NCBI GenBank assembly: GCA_965226645.1
Contig: CBDDDL010000002.1
Coordinates: 310,001 to 374,000 of the forward strand
DNA: 64,000 nt
DNA from: Poriferisodalis sp965226645
Lineage (GTDB): Bacteria > Actinomycetota > Acidimicrobiia > Acidimicrobiales > Poriferisodalaceae
Reading direction: 5' to 3'
Shown: piece after piece, positions 17,730 to 27,121 of the stretch
Numbering within the stretch: the first letter of the stretch is position 1
Layout of the letters: each line of letters opens with the position of its first letter
Notes under the pieces: generated by a model
Databases searched by the model: none
What the model was told of the DNA's origin: nothing
The model's input: only the letters and a program-made list of their open reading frames with translations
Position numbers and translations under genes: made by a program

Positions 17730-17935
17730 CGTGCGAGCCGCTCGAGCAGCTCGCGATCTCTCTCAAGCAGACGTTTCGCCGTGGAGGTGAAGTCGTCGTC
17801 TGCGCGTACCCGGCCGATCTCGGCGCGCAACGAGTCGACGATGAGCTGATTCATGCTCGAACCCTGGACGCGGGCGACGACCTCAGCTTCCTGTGCCAGA
17901 TCGTCCGGCAGCCGGACCGTCGTCTGTTTTGTCAT
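17726..17935 (-). CDS. Ribbon-helix-helix antitoxin partner of Doc
   Basis: From ATG 17935 the product is 69 residues. QTTVRLPDDLAQEAEVVARV is a typical Arc/CopG ribbon-helix-helix DNA-binding segment, and the C-terminal part (AKRLLERDRELLERLAR) is a charged helix suited to binding the toxin. A longer start at 17959 is possible. It overlaps doc by ATGA and is expected to autoregulate the pair. Confidence 0.8.
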   Translation of the reverse strand: MTKQTTVRLPDDLAQEAEVVARVQGSSMNQLIVDSLRAEIGRVRADDDFTSTAKRLLERDRELLERLAR

Positions 17936-18069
17936 GGGATCATGATATCGCGATACCATGCACGAGTTCTCGCACGCGCCCAGGAGCAGGCACCCACGCA
18001 GGCTGCCTTGCGCGCTCAGGCGACGTGACGATGAGCGGCAGTCAAGAACACCAGCAGAGTTGCTGTCCC

Positions 18070-18331
18070 TCAGGCGTCTGCGCCAGCGGCGACGAGGCTG
18101 GCCCAGCGGTGCTCGGTGGCCAGGCCGTGCTCGAGAGGAAGATCATTCGCGGCGCGTAGGCAGCGACGAAGCGCCCGCGCCATGGGTCGATCGATGCGTG
18201 CGAGCTGGCCCGCCATCTCGGCGGTGCGGCCGTCGAGGTCATCGGTTGGCACGACCTCGCAGATGACGCCCAGACGGTGAGCCTCGACGGCGTCGATGTT
18301 TCGGCCGCTGAGCACCAATGGCAGTGCCGCA
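18070..18331 (-). pseudogene. Duplicated 3' end of an enoyl-CoA hydratase gene
   Basis: About 82 residues correspond to the C-terminus of the intact enoyl-CoA hydratase at 20311-21027: LVLSGRNIDAVEAHRLGVIC here against LVLSGRNIVAAEAHRLGIVC there, and RPMARALRRCLRAANDLPL in both. There is no N-terminal part. Homology starts abruptly near 18331. The CWB2 gene at 18367-20226 lies exactly between the two copies, so this is probably the displaced original 3' end after an insertion or duplication that regenerated the gene. Confidence 0.85.
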
Positions 18332-18366
18332 TACGCGCACTCAGAACCAGATCGAACACACCCGCA

Positions 18367-20226
18367 CTACTCGCGTAGCGCCAACCGGGCCGATGCCGCA
18401 GCGGTGTCGATGCGTGTCATACCGGCAATGCGTTCGATTTCGGCGTCGACGGGCACAGCCGCTGCGATGGCGTCCCGTACAGCGTCACTGACCGCAGACG
18501 TGCCGCCGATGATGACGACGCGATCTGGGCGATACTCAGCCAGCAACTCCGCAGTAGCGCCAGAAAGCTCATGCGCAGCGGTGAACGCGACCGCAGCGCC
18601 AGGTGTGCGCGCAGCGAGCGCCGCAGCGACACCGACATCGGGCGGGCTCCAGCCATTCGCGACCACCAAGGTGACACTGCCAGCAGCGCTCGCGTCGCCG
18701 AGGACACGGCGAGCAGCCGCAGCAGCCGTCAACGCGCGATCCCCACCCGACACGCGATCGGTCGTCGCGTCTACAGCGGCCGCGGCGATGGCGGCTTGGA
18801 CAGACTCACTGACCGCAGCTGTGCCGCCGATGACGATGACGCGACCAACGCGGTACTCGTCCAATAACTCGGCGGTGGCCGCAGAAAGCTCATGCGTAGC
18901 GGTGAACGCGACCACAGCGCCAGGTGTGCGCGCAGCGAGCGCCGCAGCGACACCGACATCGGACGGGCTCCAGCCATTCGCGACCACCAAGGTGACATCG
19001 CCAGCAGCGCTCGCGTCGCCGAGGACACGGCGAGCAGCCGCAGCAGCCGTCAACGCGCGATTCCCACCCGACACACGATCGGTGTCGATCCCCTCTGACG
19101 CGCTGCGGACTGCGGTGAGCGCCTGAGCAGAAACGGCCAGCGTCCCGCCGACAGCCACGACACGCGCAGGCCGCAGTTCACGGATGAGCCGCATCGTGTT
19201 CGCCGACAGCGACTCGGCCGACGTGAAGGCGACCGTGGCCGCCGGGATGCGCGCAGCGAGCACTGACGCGACACCAATATCAGCCGGACTCCACCCGTTC
19301 GCCAAGTACACCACCGCATTGGTCGGGTCGGCCTGTGTCTGTTCGACGCCGCTGCCGCCCCCATTGCCACCGTTCGTAACGCCTCCGCTGCTGCCGACAT
19401 CGCCATCTCCGGTTGCGGGGGTGCCGTTTCCGGTGGCTTGCGCCGTCTCGTCTTCAGGTGGAGGCTCCACGAGACGCGCGGCTGTTGCAAGCCCGTCGGG
19501 CTCGGCACTCGATGCCCACGGCTGATCGCCGATGAACTGCGCCTGGGACTGCAGGTCGCTGAGGGACAAGTTGTCCGGAACATGTCGGCCGACAATGACG
19601 CGGAGACCGTCGAGCCTGGTTGCGACCTCCCATCCTGCGAGCGCCTCAAACTGTGATACCGCATCATCGACGGTGTAGCCATCGGCAACTGCGACGATGA
19701 CTCTGCGCAAGATCACGCAGGAATCTCCGTCGATGGCTACTCGACCGTAGTCAAGGCCGTCATGACACTGCAGACTCGACAAGTGAAGCCAGCGCGTCTG
19801 GGGGCTTCCGTCCGTTGGGGTCACTACCACTTCTAAGGAGCGGTCGGTCGGCACGTTGCGCAGCGTCACCGCTTGTCCCGGTGCTCCGCTCACCGAGTCG
19901 CCGCGCGGTTGCAACCGCAACTCCACTGCGGCCACGTCTGACGGCTGGATCGAAACTGAAACCGACACCAGATTGGGCTCTAGCTGCACACTTCGAGCGG
20001 CAGGGTCCGCAGCAGCGAAGCTGAACGTGGTGTCGCTGATCTGAGATGTCCAACCAGACCCGAGAGGGCTGTTGGTGTCGACCTTCTCGCTGATCGTGAC
20101 TTCGAAGCTGAGCGCCGACTCATTCACCGTTTGGGCACGAACAGGGGACACAAGCACGATCAAGCCGAGCAAAGAGGCGAGCGCTATCGTGCCGATTGCT
20201 GATCGATGTCGTCGATTGAGCTTCAT
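18367..20226 (-). CDS. Secreted protein with C-terminal CWB2 repeats
   Basis: The 619-residue protein starts at ATG 20226 (GGAG 8 nt upstream). A signal peptide (IGTIALASLLGLIVLVSPVR) ends near residue 32 at AQ. The N-terminal half is beta-rich and unassigned, with one pair of cysteines. A Gly/Thr/Ser linker leads to three CWB2 repeats in the C-terminal half, each with VVANGWSP and VIGGTAAVS strands. The last two repeats are almost identical at DNA level (near 18590-18760 and 18890-19060), pointing to recent duplication. In the CWB2 proteins at 2850-8492 the repeats are N-terminal, so the orientation on the wall is reversed. The N-terminal function is unknown. Confidence 0.8.
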   Translation of the reverse strand: MKLNRRHRSAIGTIALASLLGLIVLVSPVRAQTVNESALSFEVTISEKVDTNSPLGSGWTSQISDTTFSFAAADPAARSVQLEPNLVSVSVSIQPSDVAAVELRLQPRGDSVSGAPGQAVTLRNVPTDRSLEVVVTPTDGSPQTRWLHLSSLQCHDGLDYGRVAIDGDSCVILRRVIVAVADGYTVDDAVSQFEALAGWEVATRLDGLRVIVGRHVPDNLSLSDLQSQAQFIGDQPWASSAEPDGLATAARLVEPPPEDETAQATGNGTPATGDGDVGSSGGVTNGGNGGGSGVEQTQADPTNAVVYLANGWSPADIGVASVLAARIPAATVAFTSAESLSANTMRLIRELRPARVVAVGGTLAVSAQALTAVRSASEGIDTDRVSGGNRALTAAAAARRVLGDASAAGDVTLVVANGWSPSDVGVAAALAARTPGAVVAFTATHELSAATAELLDEYRVGRVIVIGGTAAVSESVQAAIAAAAVDATTDRVSGGDRALTAAAAARRVLGDASAAGSVTLVVANGWSPPDVGVAAALAARTPGAAVAFTAAHELSGATAELLAEYRPDRVVIIGGTSAVSDAVRDAIAAAVPVDAEIERIAGMTRIDTAAASARLALRE

Positions 20227-20310
20227 TGCTCCAACTCCGATCCACTCGAGCCTCATGAACAGTAGTCACACGTTCATGTACCCCGAAACGATTACCGTGT
20301 ACTCGCTTGC

Positions 20311-21027
20311 TCAAGCGTCGGTGGCCGCCGACGCAGCCATGCTGCGTTCAGTCGCTAGGCCTTCAGCGAGGGGAAGATCGTTCGCGGCACGAAGGCAACG
20401 TCGCAGAGCGCGGGCCATCGGTCGACCGATGAGTGTGAGCTGGCTAGCTAGTTCGGCCGTTCGACTGTCAAGATCGTCGGTCGGCACGACTTCGCACACA
20501 ATGCCAAGGCGGTGAGCCTCGGCGGCGACGATGTTGCGTCCGCTCAGCACCAGAGGCAGTGCTGCTGCATGACCGATTGCAGCGGTCAGGCTCTGGGTGC
20601 CTCCAGCGGCGGGGAGCATGCCGAGCTTCACTTCTGGCAAGCCCAGGAGCGCATCTTCGCTGGCGATCCGCAGGTCGCAGAGCAGCGACATCTCCAAACC
20701 CGAGCCAAGGGCGTACCCGTGCAACGAGCACAGCGTCGGCACGGGCAGATTCAGCAGCGGCAGCCATGGGTCACGATCCCAGCGGATCCGCCGGGCGTCG
20801 AAGATGGACTCGGCCGTGCCGAACTCGGACAAGTCAGCGCCGACGCTGAAGTGCTTGCCGTCGGCGGCGAGCACCACACAACGCACATCGGGAACGTCGC
20901 GGACCGCCGTGATGGCTTCGATCAGCCCGTCGCGCATCGCGAGGTCGTAGATGTTCAGCGGCGGATGGCACAGCGTGATCGTGGCCACGCCGTCATGGCC
21001 GAATATCAGCCGGACTCGTTCAGCCAT
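20311..21027 (-). CDS. Enoyl-CoA hydratase/isomerase family protein
   Basis: The 238-residue crotonase-fold protein starts at ATG 21027 (GGGAG upstream); that start overlaps the upstream gene's stop as ATGGCTGA, supporting it. It has the GADLSEFG oxyanion-hole region, ALGSGLEMSLLCDLRIA, and LPEVKLGMLPAAGGTQSL. These bind the CoA thioester and stabilise the enolate. It is the last gene of a three-gene minus-strand operon with a family III CoA-transferase and another hydratase-like gene, so it probably acts on a shared acyl-CoA. Its 3' end is duplicated at 18070-18331. Confidence 0.85.
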   Translation of the reverse strand: MAERVRLIFGHDGVATITLCHPPLNIYDLAMRDGLIEAITAVRDVPDVRCVVLAADGKHFSVGADLSEFGTAESIFDARRIRWDRDPWLPLLNLPVPTLCSLHGYALGSGLEMSLLCDLRIASEDALLGLPEVKLGMLPAAGGTQSLTAAIGHAAALPLVLSGRNIVAAEAHRLGIVCEVVPTDDLDSRTAELASQLTLIGRPMARALRRCLRAANDLPLAEGLATERSMAASAATDA

Positions 21028-22021
21028 GAAGGCTCCCATCGGTCCGCGCACCTGCGGCTCGGGAACACCTGGCCCGAGCGGCGAGCGGTGCGATCGCACC
21101 TGCGAGCGACACCCGCTGGTGCGATGGTCCGCTGCCAGAGAGCTCATCCAAGGCAGAGGCCGCGGCCGCGAGCCCGGCGAGCGGATCGGGATATGAGTAC
21201 GCAGGCGTCTGCGGCTCGTTGTCCAGCCAGCCCAAGCCGGAGACTGCATGTATGCCCGTGCCGTACGCGATCCAGTCGCATTCAGGCGAAACCAGTTCGA
21301 ATGCGGTGATCGCCACGGTGCGCAGGCTCGGGTGGTCCTGACAAAGCTGTTCCCCCAGCAGGTCGAGGTTGGCGAGCGCTCGCGGCGACAGCGAGGTGAC
21401 CAGCAGGTCTGCGGAAGCCAGCATCTGATCGAGGGAGCGTCGGTCTGCTGCAAGCCGAAGGTCCAGGTCGACCACGGTCTTGTGGGTGTTGAGTTCGGCG
21501 TACATCGGTGAGCCTGCCAAGCCGTCGGGCCGGGCAGCGGAGATGACCTTGTGCACCTCGGCACCTGCACGGCCCAGCAGCTCTGTGCACAGCGGACCCG
21601 CCCACATCGAGGTCAGGTCGACCACCGTCGCACCGTCGATGCTGACCCGGGCGGCTGCGGTTGGCCCCTCGTCTGACGGCGCCGCCACTTGGCGAGCCAC
21701 GGCTGCGGGCAACCGGCGATACGGCGTGACCGGCAGGCGCCATTCCTGCGCGGCGGCAGCGACAGCCTCGGGATCGGGCTCGTCTCGGTGCACTTCGGCG
21801 AACCGTTCCCACGTCCCGGTGTCATCGGGCCCGAGGTCTACGCAGAGCGCCCCATCACTCCACGGAACGGGTTCGCTTGGAACATCGGCAGTCGAGAGCC
21901 GACGGGGCATGTCGATCCACGTCGCCCCGTCGCCCACCAGCGTTCGTCCCAGTCGACTGTCGATGCCCGCAGCAAGCTCAGCCCCGTAGGCGAACAGGCC
22001 CGGCGGCAGCCAGTCGCTCAT
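21020..22021 (-). CDS. Family III CoA-transferase (CaiB/BaiF type)
   Basis: The 333-residue protein shows the family III hallmark VVDLTSMWAGPLCTELLGRAGAEVHKV in its centre, followed by LNTHKTVVDLDL. This enzyme class moves CoA between acids through an aspartyl-CoA intermediate. It is shorter than typical (about 400 residues), and the N-terminal region is divergent. It starts at ATG 22021 with an ATGA overlap to the upstream hydratase-like gene and overlaps the downstream hydratase gene, so the operon is tightly coupled. Substrate unknown. Confidence 0.8.
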   Translation of the reverse strand: MSDWLPPGLFAYGAELAAGIDSRLGRTLVGDGATWIDMPRRLSTADVPSEPVPWSDGALCVDLGPDDTGTWERFAEVHRDEPDPEAVAAAAQEWRLPVTPYRRLPAAVARQVAAPSDEGPTAAARVSIDGATVVDLTSMWAGPLCTELLGRAGAEVHKVISAARPDGLAGSPMYAELNTHKTVVDLDLRLAADRRSLDQMLASADLLVTSLSPRALANLDLLGEQLCQDHPSLRTVAITAFELVSPECDWIAYGTGIHAVSGLGWLDNEPQTPAYSYPDPLAGLAAAASALDELSGSGPSHQRVSLAGAIAPLAARARCSRAAGARTDGSLHG

Positions 22022-22638
22022 CGCCCACAAAAGTCGGGCGGGCGCTTGTCGAAGAAGGCGGCTAGGCCTTCGGCGCGGTCGTCGGTGGCGGCTAACTGGT
22101 GATTCAGGTCGCCTTCGAGGCGCAAGCCGTCAGCAAGCGGCAGTTCCGAGCCCCGATGGATGGCTTCCTTCGCGAACTCAAGTGCTAGCGGGCCTGCACC
22201 GGCAAGCTCGTCCAACCAGCGCTCGACGGCATCGTCGAGGTCCTCTTCCACCGCGTGCGTCAGGCCCCATTCCAACGAAGTCGGAGCGTCAATCTCAGTT
22301 CCCAACAACAGCATCGTGCTCGCGCGTGACGCTCCGATCGCACGAGGCAGGCGCTGGGTGCCTCCCCACGCGGGCAGCCGGCCATGGAGCGGGTCACGCA
22401 TGGCGAAGCTCGCCCCTGGGGTGCACAGGCGCACGTCGCAGGCAAGCGCTATCTCAAGGCCCGGACCGGAACAGCTTCCGCTGATGGCGCAGATCACCGG
22501 GCTCCTTATTGCGGCCACTGCCGATGCCGGATCGGGCTGAAGTTCGAGCGGATCGAAGCTGATGCCCGAGCAGAAATCAGTGCCGGGCTGATTGCGCAGC
22601 ACCAGCACCGCCGTCTCGCGCGCCTCGCGCACCGACAC
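22018..22638 (-). CDS. Enoyl-CoA hydratase-like protein with shortened N-terminus
   Basis: From GTG 22638 the product is 206 residues. It has GTDFCSGISFD (oxyanion-hole strand), GSCSGPGLEIALACDVRLC and GRLPAWGGTQRLPRAIGAS. The usual first 30-40 residues of a crotonase (the LNRP-N strand) are missing. In-frame sequence upstream (LSGGELDYAAARALADLY) looks like part of the fold but has no standard start before a TAA at 22747-22749. Either an unusual start is used or the gene is 5'-truncated. It overlaps the CoA-transferase gene (ATGA). Confidence 0.65.
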   Translation of the reverse strand: MSVREARETAVLVLRNQPGTDFCSGISFDPLELQPDPASAVAAIRSPVICAISGSCSGPGLEIALACDVRLCTPGASFAMRDPLHGRLPAWGGTQRLPRAIGASRASTMLLLGTEIDAPTSLEWGLTHAVEEDLDDAVERWLDELAGAGPLALEFAKEAIHRGSELPLADGLRLEGDLNHQLAATDDRAEGLAAFFDKRPPDFCGR

Positions 22639-22797
22639 GTACAGATCAGCCAGCGCACGCGCCGCGGCGTAATCGAGTTCGCCGCCGCTCAGTGTGTGGT
22701 CAATGCGTCTCAGGGTGCCACCACGCTCTCCGGTGGCCGGCGCGAGTTACCTTGCCGAGTCGCCGGCCTCAGTCGGCCACGTGTCTCATGATCGGCC

Positions 22798-23040
22798 TCA
22801 GTCGGCCGACTTGGTCTTCTTCGGCTCCTGCAGCGCCATGTCCTTGCCGTTGCACTGCAAGGTCACCGCACCCGGCTTGGTGACGAGCACCTCAATGCCG
22901 GAATCCTCGTCCTGGTAGCGCTTACCGACCTTCAGGCCGTCGCCACCACCAGACGCTGAAATTTCAGCCTCGCCGCCCTTGGTCACGATGACCTGAACGC
23001 CACCGTCGAATTCCAGACGCTCTCCAGCCTTGGTCGCCAC
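22798..23040 (-). CDS. Small hypothetical beta-rich protein
   Basis: This 80-residue protein has no signal peptide or recognised domain. It is built from short strands with repeated VxVTKxG phrases (VQVIVTKGGEAEIS and IEVLVTKPGAVTL), suggesting a duplicated small beta unit; it has one cysteine and a lysine-rich tail. GGGGGATGCT precedes the ATG. It is monocistronic, between a catabolic operon and a divergent epimerase gene. Coding bias supports it as real; function unknown. Confidence 0.6.
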   Translation of the reverse strand: MATKAGERLEFDGGVQVIVTKGGEAEISASGGGDGLKVGKRYQDEDSGIEVLVTKPGAVTLQCNGKDMALQEPKKTKSAD

Positions 23041-23213
23041 AGCATCCCCCTGGTTCTCGTTTTGGAAACTGGTACGGCATTTGACGCTACACGACGCATC
23101 TCATCAAGACATCCCGACAGCACACCGTGGCCGGCGGCGTGCTTCGCTGTGGCCATCGGCGTGGTTCGCCGTGCCCACGGGGCAATGACAGGGCCAACGG
23201 CGACAATGTCTCG

Positions 23214-24329
23214 ATGAGAGCAGCGGCAAAGACAGCACTGGTCATCGGCGGCACCGGGCCGACAGGGCCGCTCGTCGTTGACGGATTGACCGAACGCGGC
23301 TTCGAAGTGACCATCGCGCACACGGGACGGCATGAGACCGAGCTGATCGGCTCTGATGTGCGCCACATTCATACGGACCCGTTTGACGGCGAGGCCACCA
23401 ACGAAGCGCTCGGCAGCGAGGAATTCGATCTCGCAGTGGTCATGTACGGGCGGCTGCGGGTACTCGCAGCGCTGCTGGCAGGCCGTTGCGGACACTTCGT
23501 CTCGATCGGCGGTGTCGGCGTGTACCGGGGCTTCGGCAGCCCGGACGATCTGTTTCCGCTCGGCATGCCGGTACCGCTTGCCCACGACGCGCCGCTGGTG
23601 GGCGACGGCGAGGAGTTCCGCAAGCTGCGGATGATCCGCGTCACTGAAGAGGCCGTGTTCGAGCATCACCCCGAAGCCATCCACTTGCGATATCCGCAGC
23701 TCTACGGGCCTCGCCAGCCGCTGCCCCGCGAATGGCCGCTTGTGCGCCGGGCTCTGGACCGGCGGCCCCATGTGGTGGTTCCCGACGGCGGCTTGACCGT
23801 CAAGAGCCAGGGCTGGATCGGCAACGCGGCGCACGCCACGCTGCTGGCGTGCGATCGGCCGGCGGCAGCCGTTGGCGGCATCTACAACGTGGCCGACTCG
23901 GCCGCCTTGTCGATCGCTCAAATCGCCGAGATCATCGCCGACGAGCTGGGCCACCGGTGGGAGCTGGTGTCAATGCCCTACGACCTTGCGGCTCCCTCTC
24001 GCCCGATGGTCGGCAGCTGGTCCACGACCCACCGAGTGCTGGACATCGGTCCGACCGTGCGAGATCTCGGCTATGCCGATGTGCTCGAACCGACGCAGGC
24101 ATGGCGCGCCGCTGCACGGTGGCTGGCCGAGAACCCGCCGGGGCCGGGCGGTGCGATCGAACAACGCCTCGGCGATCCGTTCGACTACGACGCCGAGGAT
24201 CGTCTGGTGGCGGCCTGGTCGCAAGCTCGCCGGGACCTTGACACCGCCGTCAGTGAGATCGCCTGGCGCTTTGAGCCCAACTACGGCAGTGCCTACACCG
24301 GCAATCGTCCGAACCCTGGCGTGGGCTGA
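23214..24329 (+). CDS. NAD-dependent epimerase/dehydratase family protein
   Basis: The 371-residue protein begins with a Rossmann fold containing VIGGTGPTGPLVVDGL, the atypical-SDR GGTGxxG motif. The usual YxxxK is replaced by LRYPQLYGPRQPLP, typical of extended SDRs that lost or moved the catalytic Tyr. GIYNVADSAALSIAQIAEII in the C-terminal half is the expected epimerase-family substrate-domain sequence. ATG 23214 was chosen because the Rossmann strand starts five residues later. Exact reaction unknown. Confidence 0.8.
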   Translation: MRAAAKTALVIGGTGPTGPLVVDGLTERGFEVTIAHTGRHETELIGSDVRHIHTDPFDGEATNEALGSEEFDLAVVMYGRLRVLAALLAGRCGHFVSIGGVGVYRGFGSPDDLFPLGMPVPLAHDAPLVGDGEEFRKLRMIRVTEEAVFEHHPEAIHLRYPQLYGPRQPLPREWPLVRRALDRRPHVVVPDGGLTVKSQGWIGNAAHATLLACDRPAAAVGGIYNVADSAALSIAQIAEIIADELGHRWELVSMPYDLAAPSRPMVGSWSTTHRVLDIGPTVRDLGYADVLEPTQAWRAAARWLAENPPGPGGAIEQRLGDPFDYDAEDRLVAAWSQARRDLDTAVSEIAWRFEPNYGSAYTGNRPNPGVG

Positions 24330-24388
24330 ACGCGCGCATCGGGGCGCGGCGTCCAGTGCTGGCAGTGGGTGGCCCGAGTTCGGGCTGC

Positions 24389-26107
24389 TCAGCGAGCGAG
24401 CGGGCCGCGCAGCAGTCGGCCCGGCACGGCGCCGGTCACCTTGCCGTGCTCGGTGATGACCTCACCGTTGACGATGGTGGCGGCGAAGCCGGTTGCAGTC
24501 TGCCGCAGACGGGGTTCACCGGCGGGCAGGTCGTGCACCAGTTCGGGCAGATCGGGCGAGACCGTCTCAGGGTCGAACACGTTCACGTCGGCTGCCTTGC
24601 CGACGGCCAGCACGCCACGGTCGTCAAAGCCCCAGGCCGTCGCGGGCAGCTGTGTGATGCGGCGCACCGCATCAGCCAGCGTGAACTCCTGACGGTCGCG
24701 AACCCAGTGACCCAGCAAGTGGGTCTGCAGCGACGAGTCCATGATCTGGGTGACATGCGCCCCGCTGTCGGAGAACGTGGGGATGGCGCGGGGGTGCTTG
24801 AGCAAGCGCAGCACCAGGTCTTGGTCCTGGTTGGCAATGGCTTGAACAAAGAACAGCTCCAAGTTGGCGTCCAAGGCGAGATCGACGAAGGCGTCCATCG
24901 GCGTCACGCCCCGCTCGGCTGCGATCTCTTCGATCGTGCGGAACGGCGGCAGCGGCTGCGTCAGTGGGTAGATGTGCGCCCAGATCGGCTTACGGGCCTC
25001 CGGCCCGAGCGCCCGGCCGTAGTCGCCACCCGTGGCCTCTTCGACCAAGCAGGCACGAATGGCGGGGTCGGCCAACGCAGCCTTCTGTTCAGCCAGCGAG
25101 CCGGCGCGCATGTCGTGCCACAACGGCAACGCGTCGAAGGGCAGAGCCGTGCGGAACGACAGCAAGGTGCCGAGGCAACGGGTGTGAGCTTGGCCCCACG
25201 AGATGCCACCCGCAGCGTTGATGCCGTCGAGCAGCTTGATCACCGGCTTCCAGTGGTGGTCTGCGCTGGAGGGAGCCAGCATCCCGTAGGTGATCGGGAC
25301 ACGGGTGCGTGCGCCCAGCTCGACGATCTTGGCGACGTAGGCATCGTTCCGCTCGGCATCGCGTGAGCGCAGATCGCCGTGGTTGGCCAACTCGAAGATG
25401 CCAGCGCCCATGACGCCCATCTCGCTGACCAGCGCATCGATCTCGGACCATTCCGCCATCCGCGAGGCAACCGGGCGGTCATCGGCGGTCTCGTGGTTGT
25501 ATGAGATCGACGTCGTAAAGCCGACGGCGCCGGCGTGCAGCGAGTCACGCAACTGCCCCAGCATGAGCGCGAGCTCGTCATCGTTGGCACCGCGATCGAA
25601 TGCCGCCTCGCCCATCGCCCAGGTCCGCAGAGCCGAGTGGCCCAGGTAGCCGGCGTAGTTGATGCCCTTGGGCGTGGCCTCGACGAAGTCCAGGTACTCG
25701 GGAAAGGTCTCCCAGGTCCAGTCGATGCCTGCGGCCATGGCCTCGGCGGAGATGTCCTCAGCACGCTCCAAATTGCGCACCACCAGGTGGCGAGCGTCGG
25801 AACGGGCTGGTGCCAGCGTGAACCCGCAATTGCCCATCACGGCGGTGGTCACGCCGTGGAAACACGAACTCTCGCCCATGGGGTCCCACGCGATCTGTGC
25901 GTCCATGTGCGTGTGGACATCGATGAATCCGGGCGTGACGGCATGGCCCTCGGCGTCGACCGTGCGATCGACCCGTCGTCCGGCCAGCTGGCCGGGAGAT
26001 TCGCCGATCTCGGCCACGACACCGTCGGAGATGAGGACATCGGCTCGGCGCGGCTCGGCACCCGTGCCGTCCACCAAAGTCCCGCCTCGAATCAGCAGGT
26101 CCCCCAT
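24389..26107 (-). CDS. N-acyl-D-amino-acid deacylase-type amidohydrolase
   Basis: At 572 residues this is the usual length for the D-aminoacylase/Amidohydro_3 group. GFIDVHTHMDAQIAWDP near residue 58 gives the HxH metal site, VTTAVMGNCGFTLAP the conserved cysteine loop, and TFSDSGAHVTQIMD the Asp that ends the barrel. VNGEVITEHGKVTGAVPGRLLR is the standard C-terminal beta-sandwich. The family hydrolyses N-acyl-D-amino acids or related cyclic amides in the cytoplasm. It is monocistronic, convergent with the epimerase gene. Confidence 0.85.
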   Translation of the reverse strand: MGDLLIRGGTLVDGTGAEPRRADVLISDGVVAEIGESPGQLAGRRVDRTVDAEGHAVTPGFIDVHTHMDAQIAWDPMGESSCFHGVTTAVMGNCGFTLAPARSDARHLVVRNLERAEDISAEAMAAGIDWTWETFPEYLDFVEATPKGINYAGYLGHSALRTWAMGEAAFDRGANDDELALMLGQLRDSLHAGAVGFTTSISYNHETADDRPVASRMAEWSEIDALVSEMGVMGAGIFELANHGDLRSRDAERNDAYVAKIVELGARTRVPITYGMLAPSSADHHWKPVIKLLDGINAAGGISWGQAHTRCLGTLLSFRTALPFDALPLWHDMRAGSLAEQKAALADPAIRACLVEEATGGDYGRALGPEARKPIWAHIYPLTQPLPPFRTIEEIAAERGVTPMDAFVDLALDANLELFFVQAIANQDQDLVLRLLKHPRAIPTFSDSGAHVTQIMDSSLQTHLLGHWVRDRQEFTLADAVRRITQLPATAWGFDDRGVLAVGKAADVNVFDPETVSPDLPELVHDLPAGEPRLRQTATGFAATIVNGEVITEHGKVTGAVPGRLLRGPLAR

Positions 26108-26301
26108 GGCTGTTCCCCCTTGCCGCGGCCTCGCTCGCCGTCCACCTGCACGGTAACGACAACGAGACTGTGATGCGTGACGTGCCTCGCCTTCGGCTTC
26201 GAAACTCGGCTGCAGCTAGCTTCTCGTCGGCAGAAGACGTGTCTTGGCAGGGCCGCAATTCGCTCTGGAATCCAGCGTGACACGCACATAAGGAGGCAGC
26301 A

Positions 26302-27042
26302 ATGTTCGAGGAGCACGTGGCGTTGGACACCGGCGAGGGCACGATGAGCACGTTCATAGTGCGTCCCGAGACATCTGAACACCGGCCGGGCCCGTTTCCG
26401 ACGGTGCTGTTCTTGATGGATGCCCCGGGCAAGCGCGAAGAACTGCACGACATGGCGCGTCGTATCGCGGCCGTCGGGTACTACGTGATGCTTCCGAACC
26501 TGTACTACCGCCAAGTACCGGGCTTCGTCGCCCAGCGCGACGACCCCGCAAGCGTCCAATTCATGTTCAAGCTGATGTCGGGACTGTCCAACGCGATGGT
26601 TGCCCGCGACGCCGAGACGATGCTGGCCCACGCCCGCTCCGACAGCGCAGCCAGCACCGAACGCGTCGGCACCACCGGCTACTGCATGACCGGCCCCATG
26701 GCGCTCTGGCTCGCGGCCGAGTTCCCCGACATCATCACTGCGGCCGCCTCCGTGCACGGCGTCCGACTCGCTGTGGACGCTGACGACTCGCCGCACCGCC
26801 GCGCCGGAGACATCTCCGGGGAGGTGCTGGTCATGTCCGCGGAGCACGACGACTACGTCGACCGCGCCCACTTTGACCGGCTCTGCGCAGCGTTCGCCGA
26901 GGCCGGCACCAACGCCGACACCCACTGGGTGGAAGGCACCCACCACGGATTCGTATTCCCGCAACGGCCCGTGTACGACAAGCCAGCCGCCGAGCGCCAC
27001 TGGGAGCTCCTGCACGATCTCTTCGACCGCCAGCTCAACTGA
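26302..27042 (+). CDS. Dienelactone hydrolase family protein
   Basis: The 246-residue alpha/beta hydrolase has the dienelactone-hydrolase nucleophile elbow GYCMTGPMAL (catalytic Cys), an acid in SAEHDDYVD and the His in GTHHGFVFP. Enzymes of this family open lactone rings in aromatic degradation or act on other esters. A strong AAGGAGG lies 7 nt before the ATG. It is followed 79 bp later by an esterase gene on the same strand. Confidence 0.85.
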   Translation: MFEEHVALDTGEGTMSTFIVRPETSEHRPGPFPTVLFLMDAPGKREELHDMARRIAAVGYYVMLPNLYYRQVPGFVAQRDDPASVQFMFKLMSGLSNAMVARDAETMLAHARSDSAASTERVGTTGYCMTGPMALWLAAEFPDIITAAASVHGVRLAVDADDSPHRRAGDISGEVLVMSAEHDDYVDRAHFDRLCAAFAEAGTNADTHWVEGTHHGFVFPQRPVYDKPAAERHWELLHDLFDRQLN

Positions 27043-27121
27043 CGCTGACGAGGGGCGGTCCGAGCAACACGGCCCGAATTCAGCACGCCCTGAATTCAGC
27101 ACCTCCTGAACTCAGCGAAAT

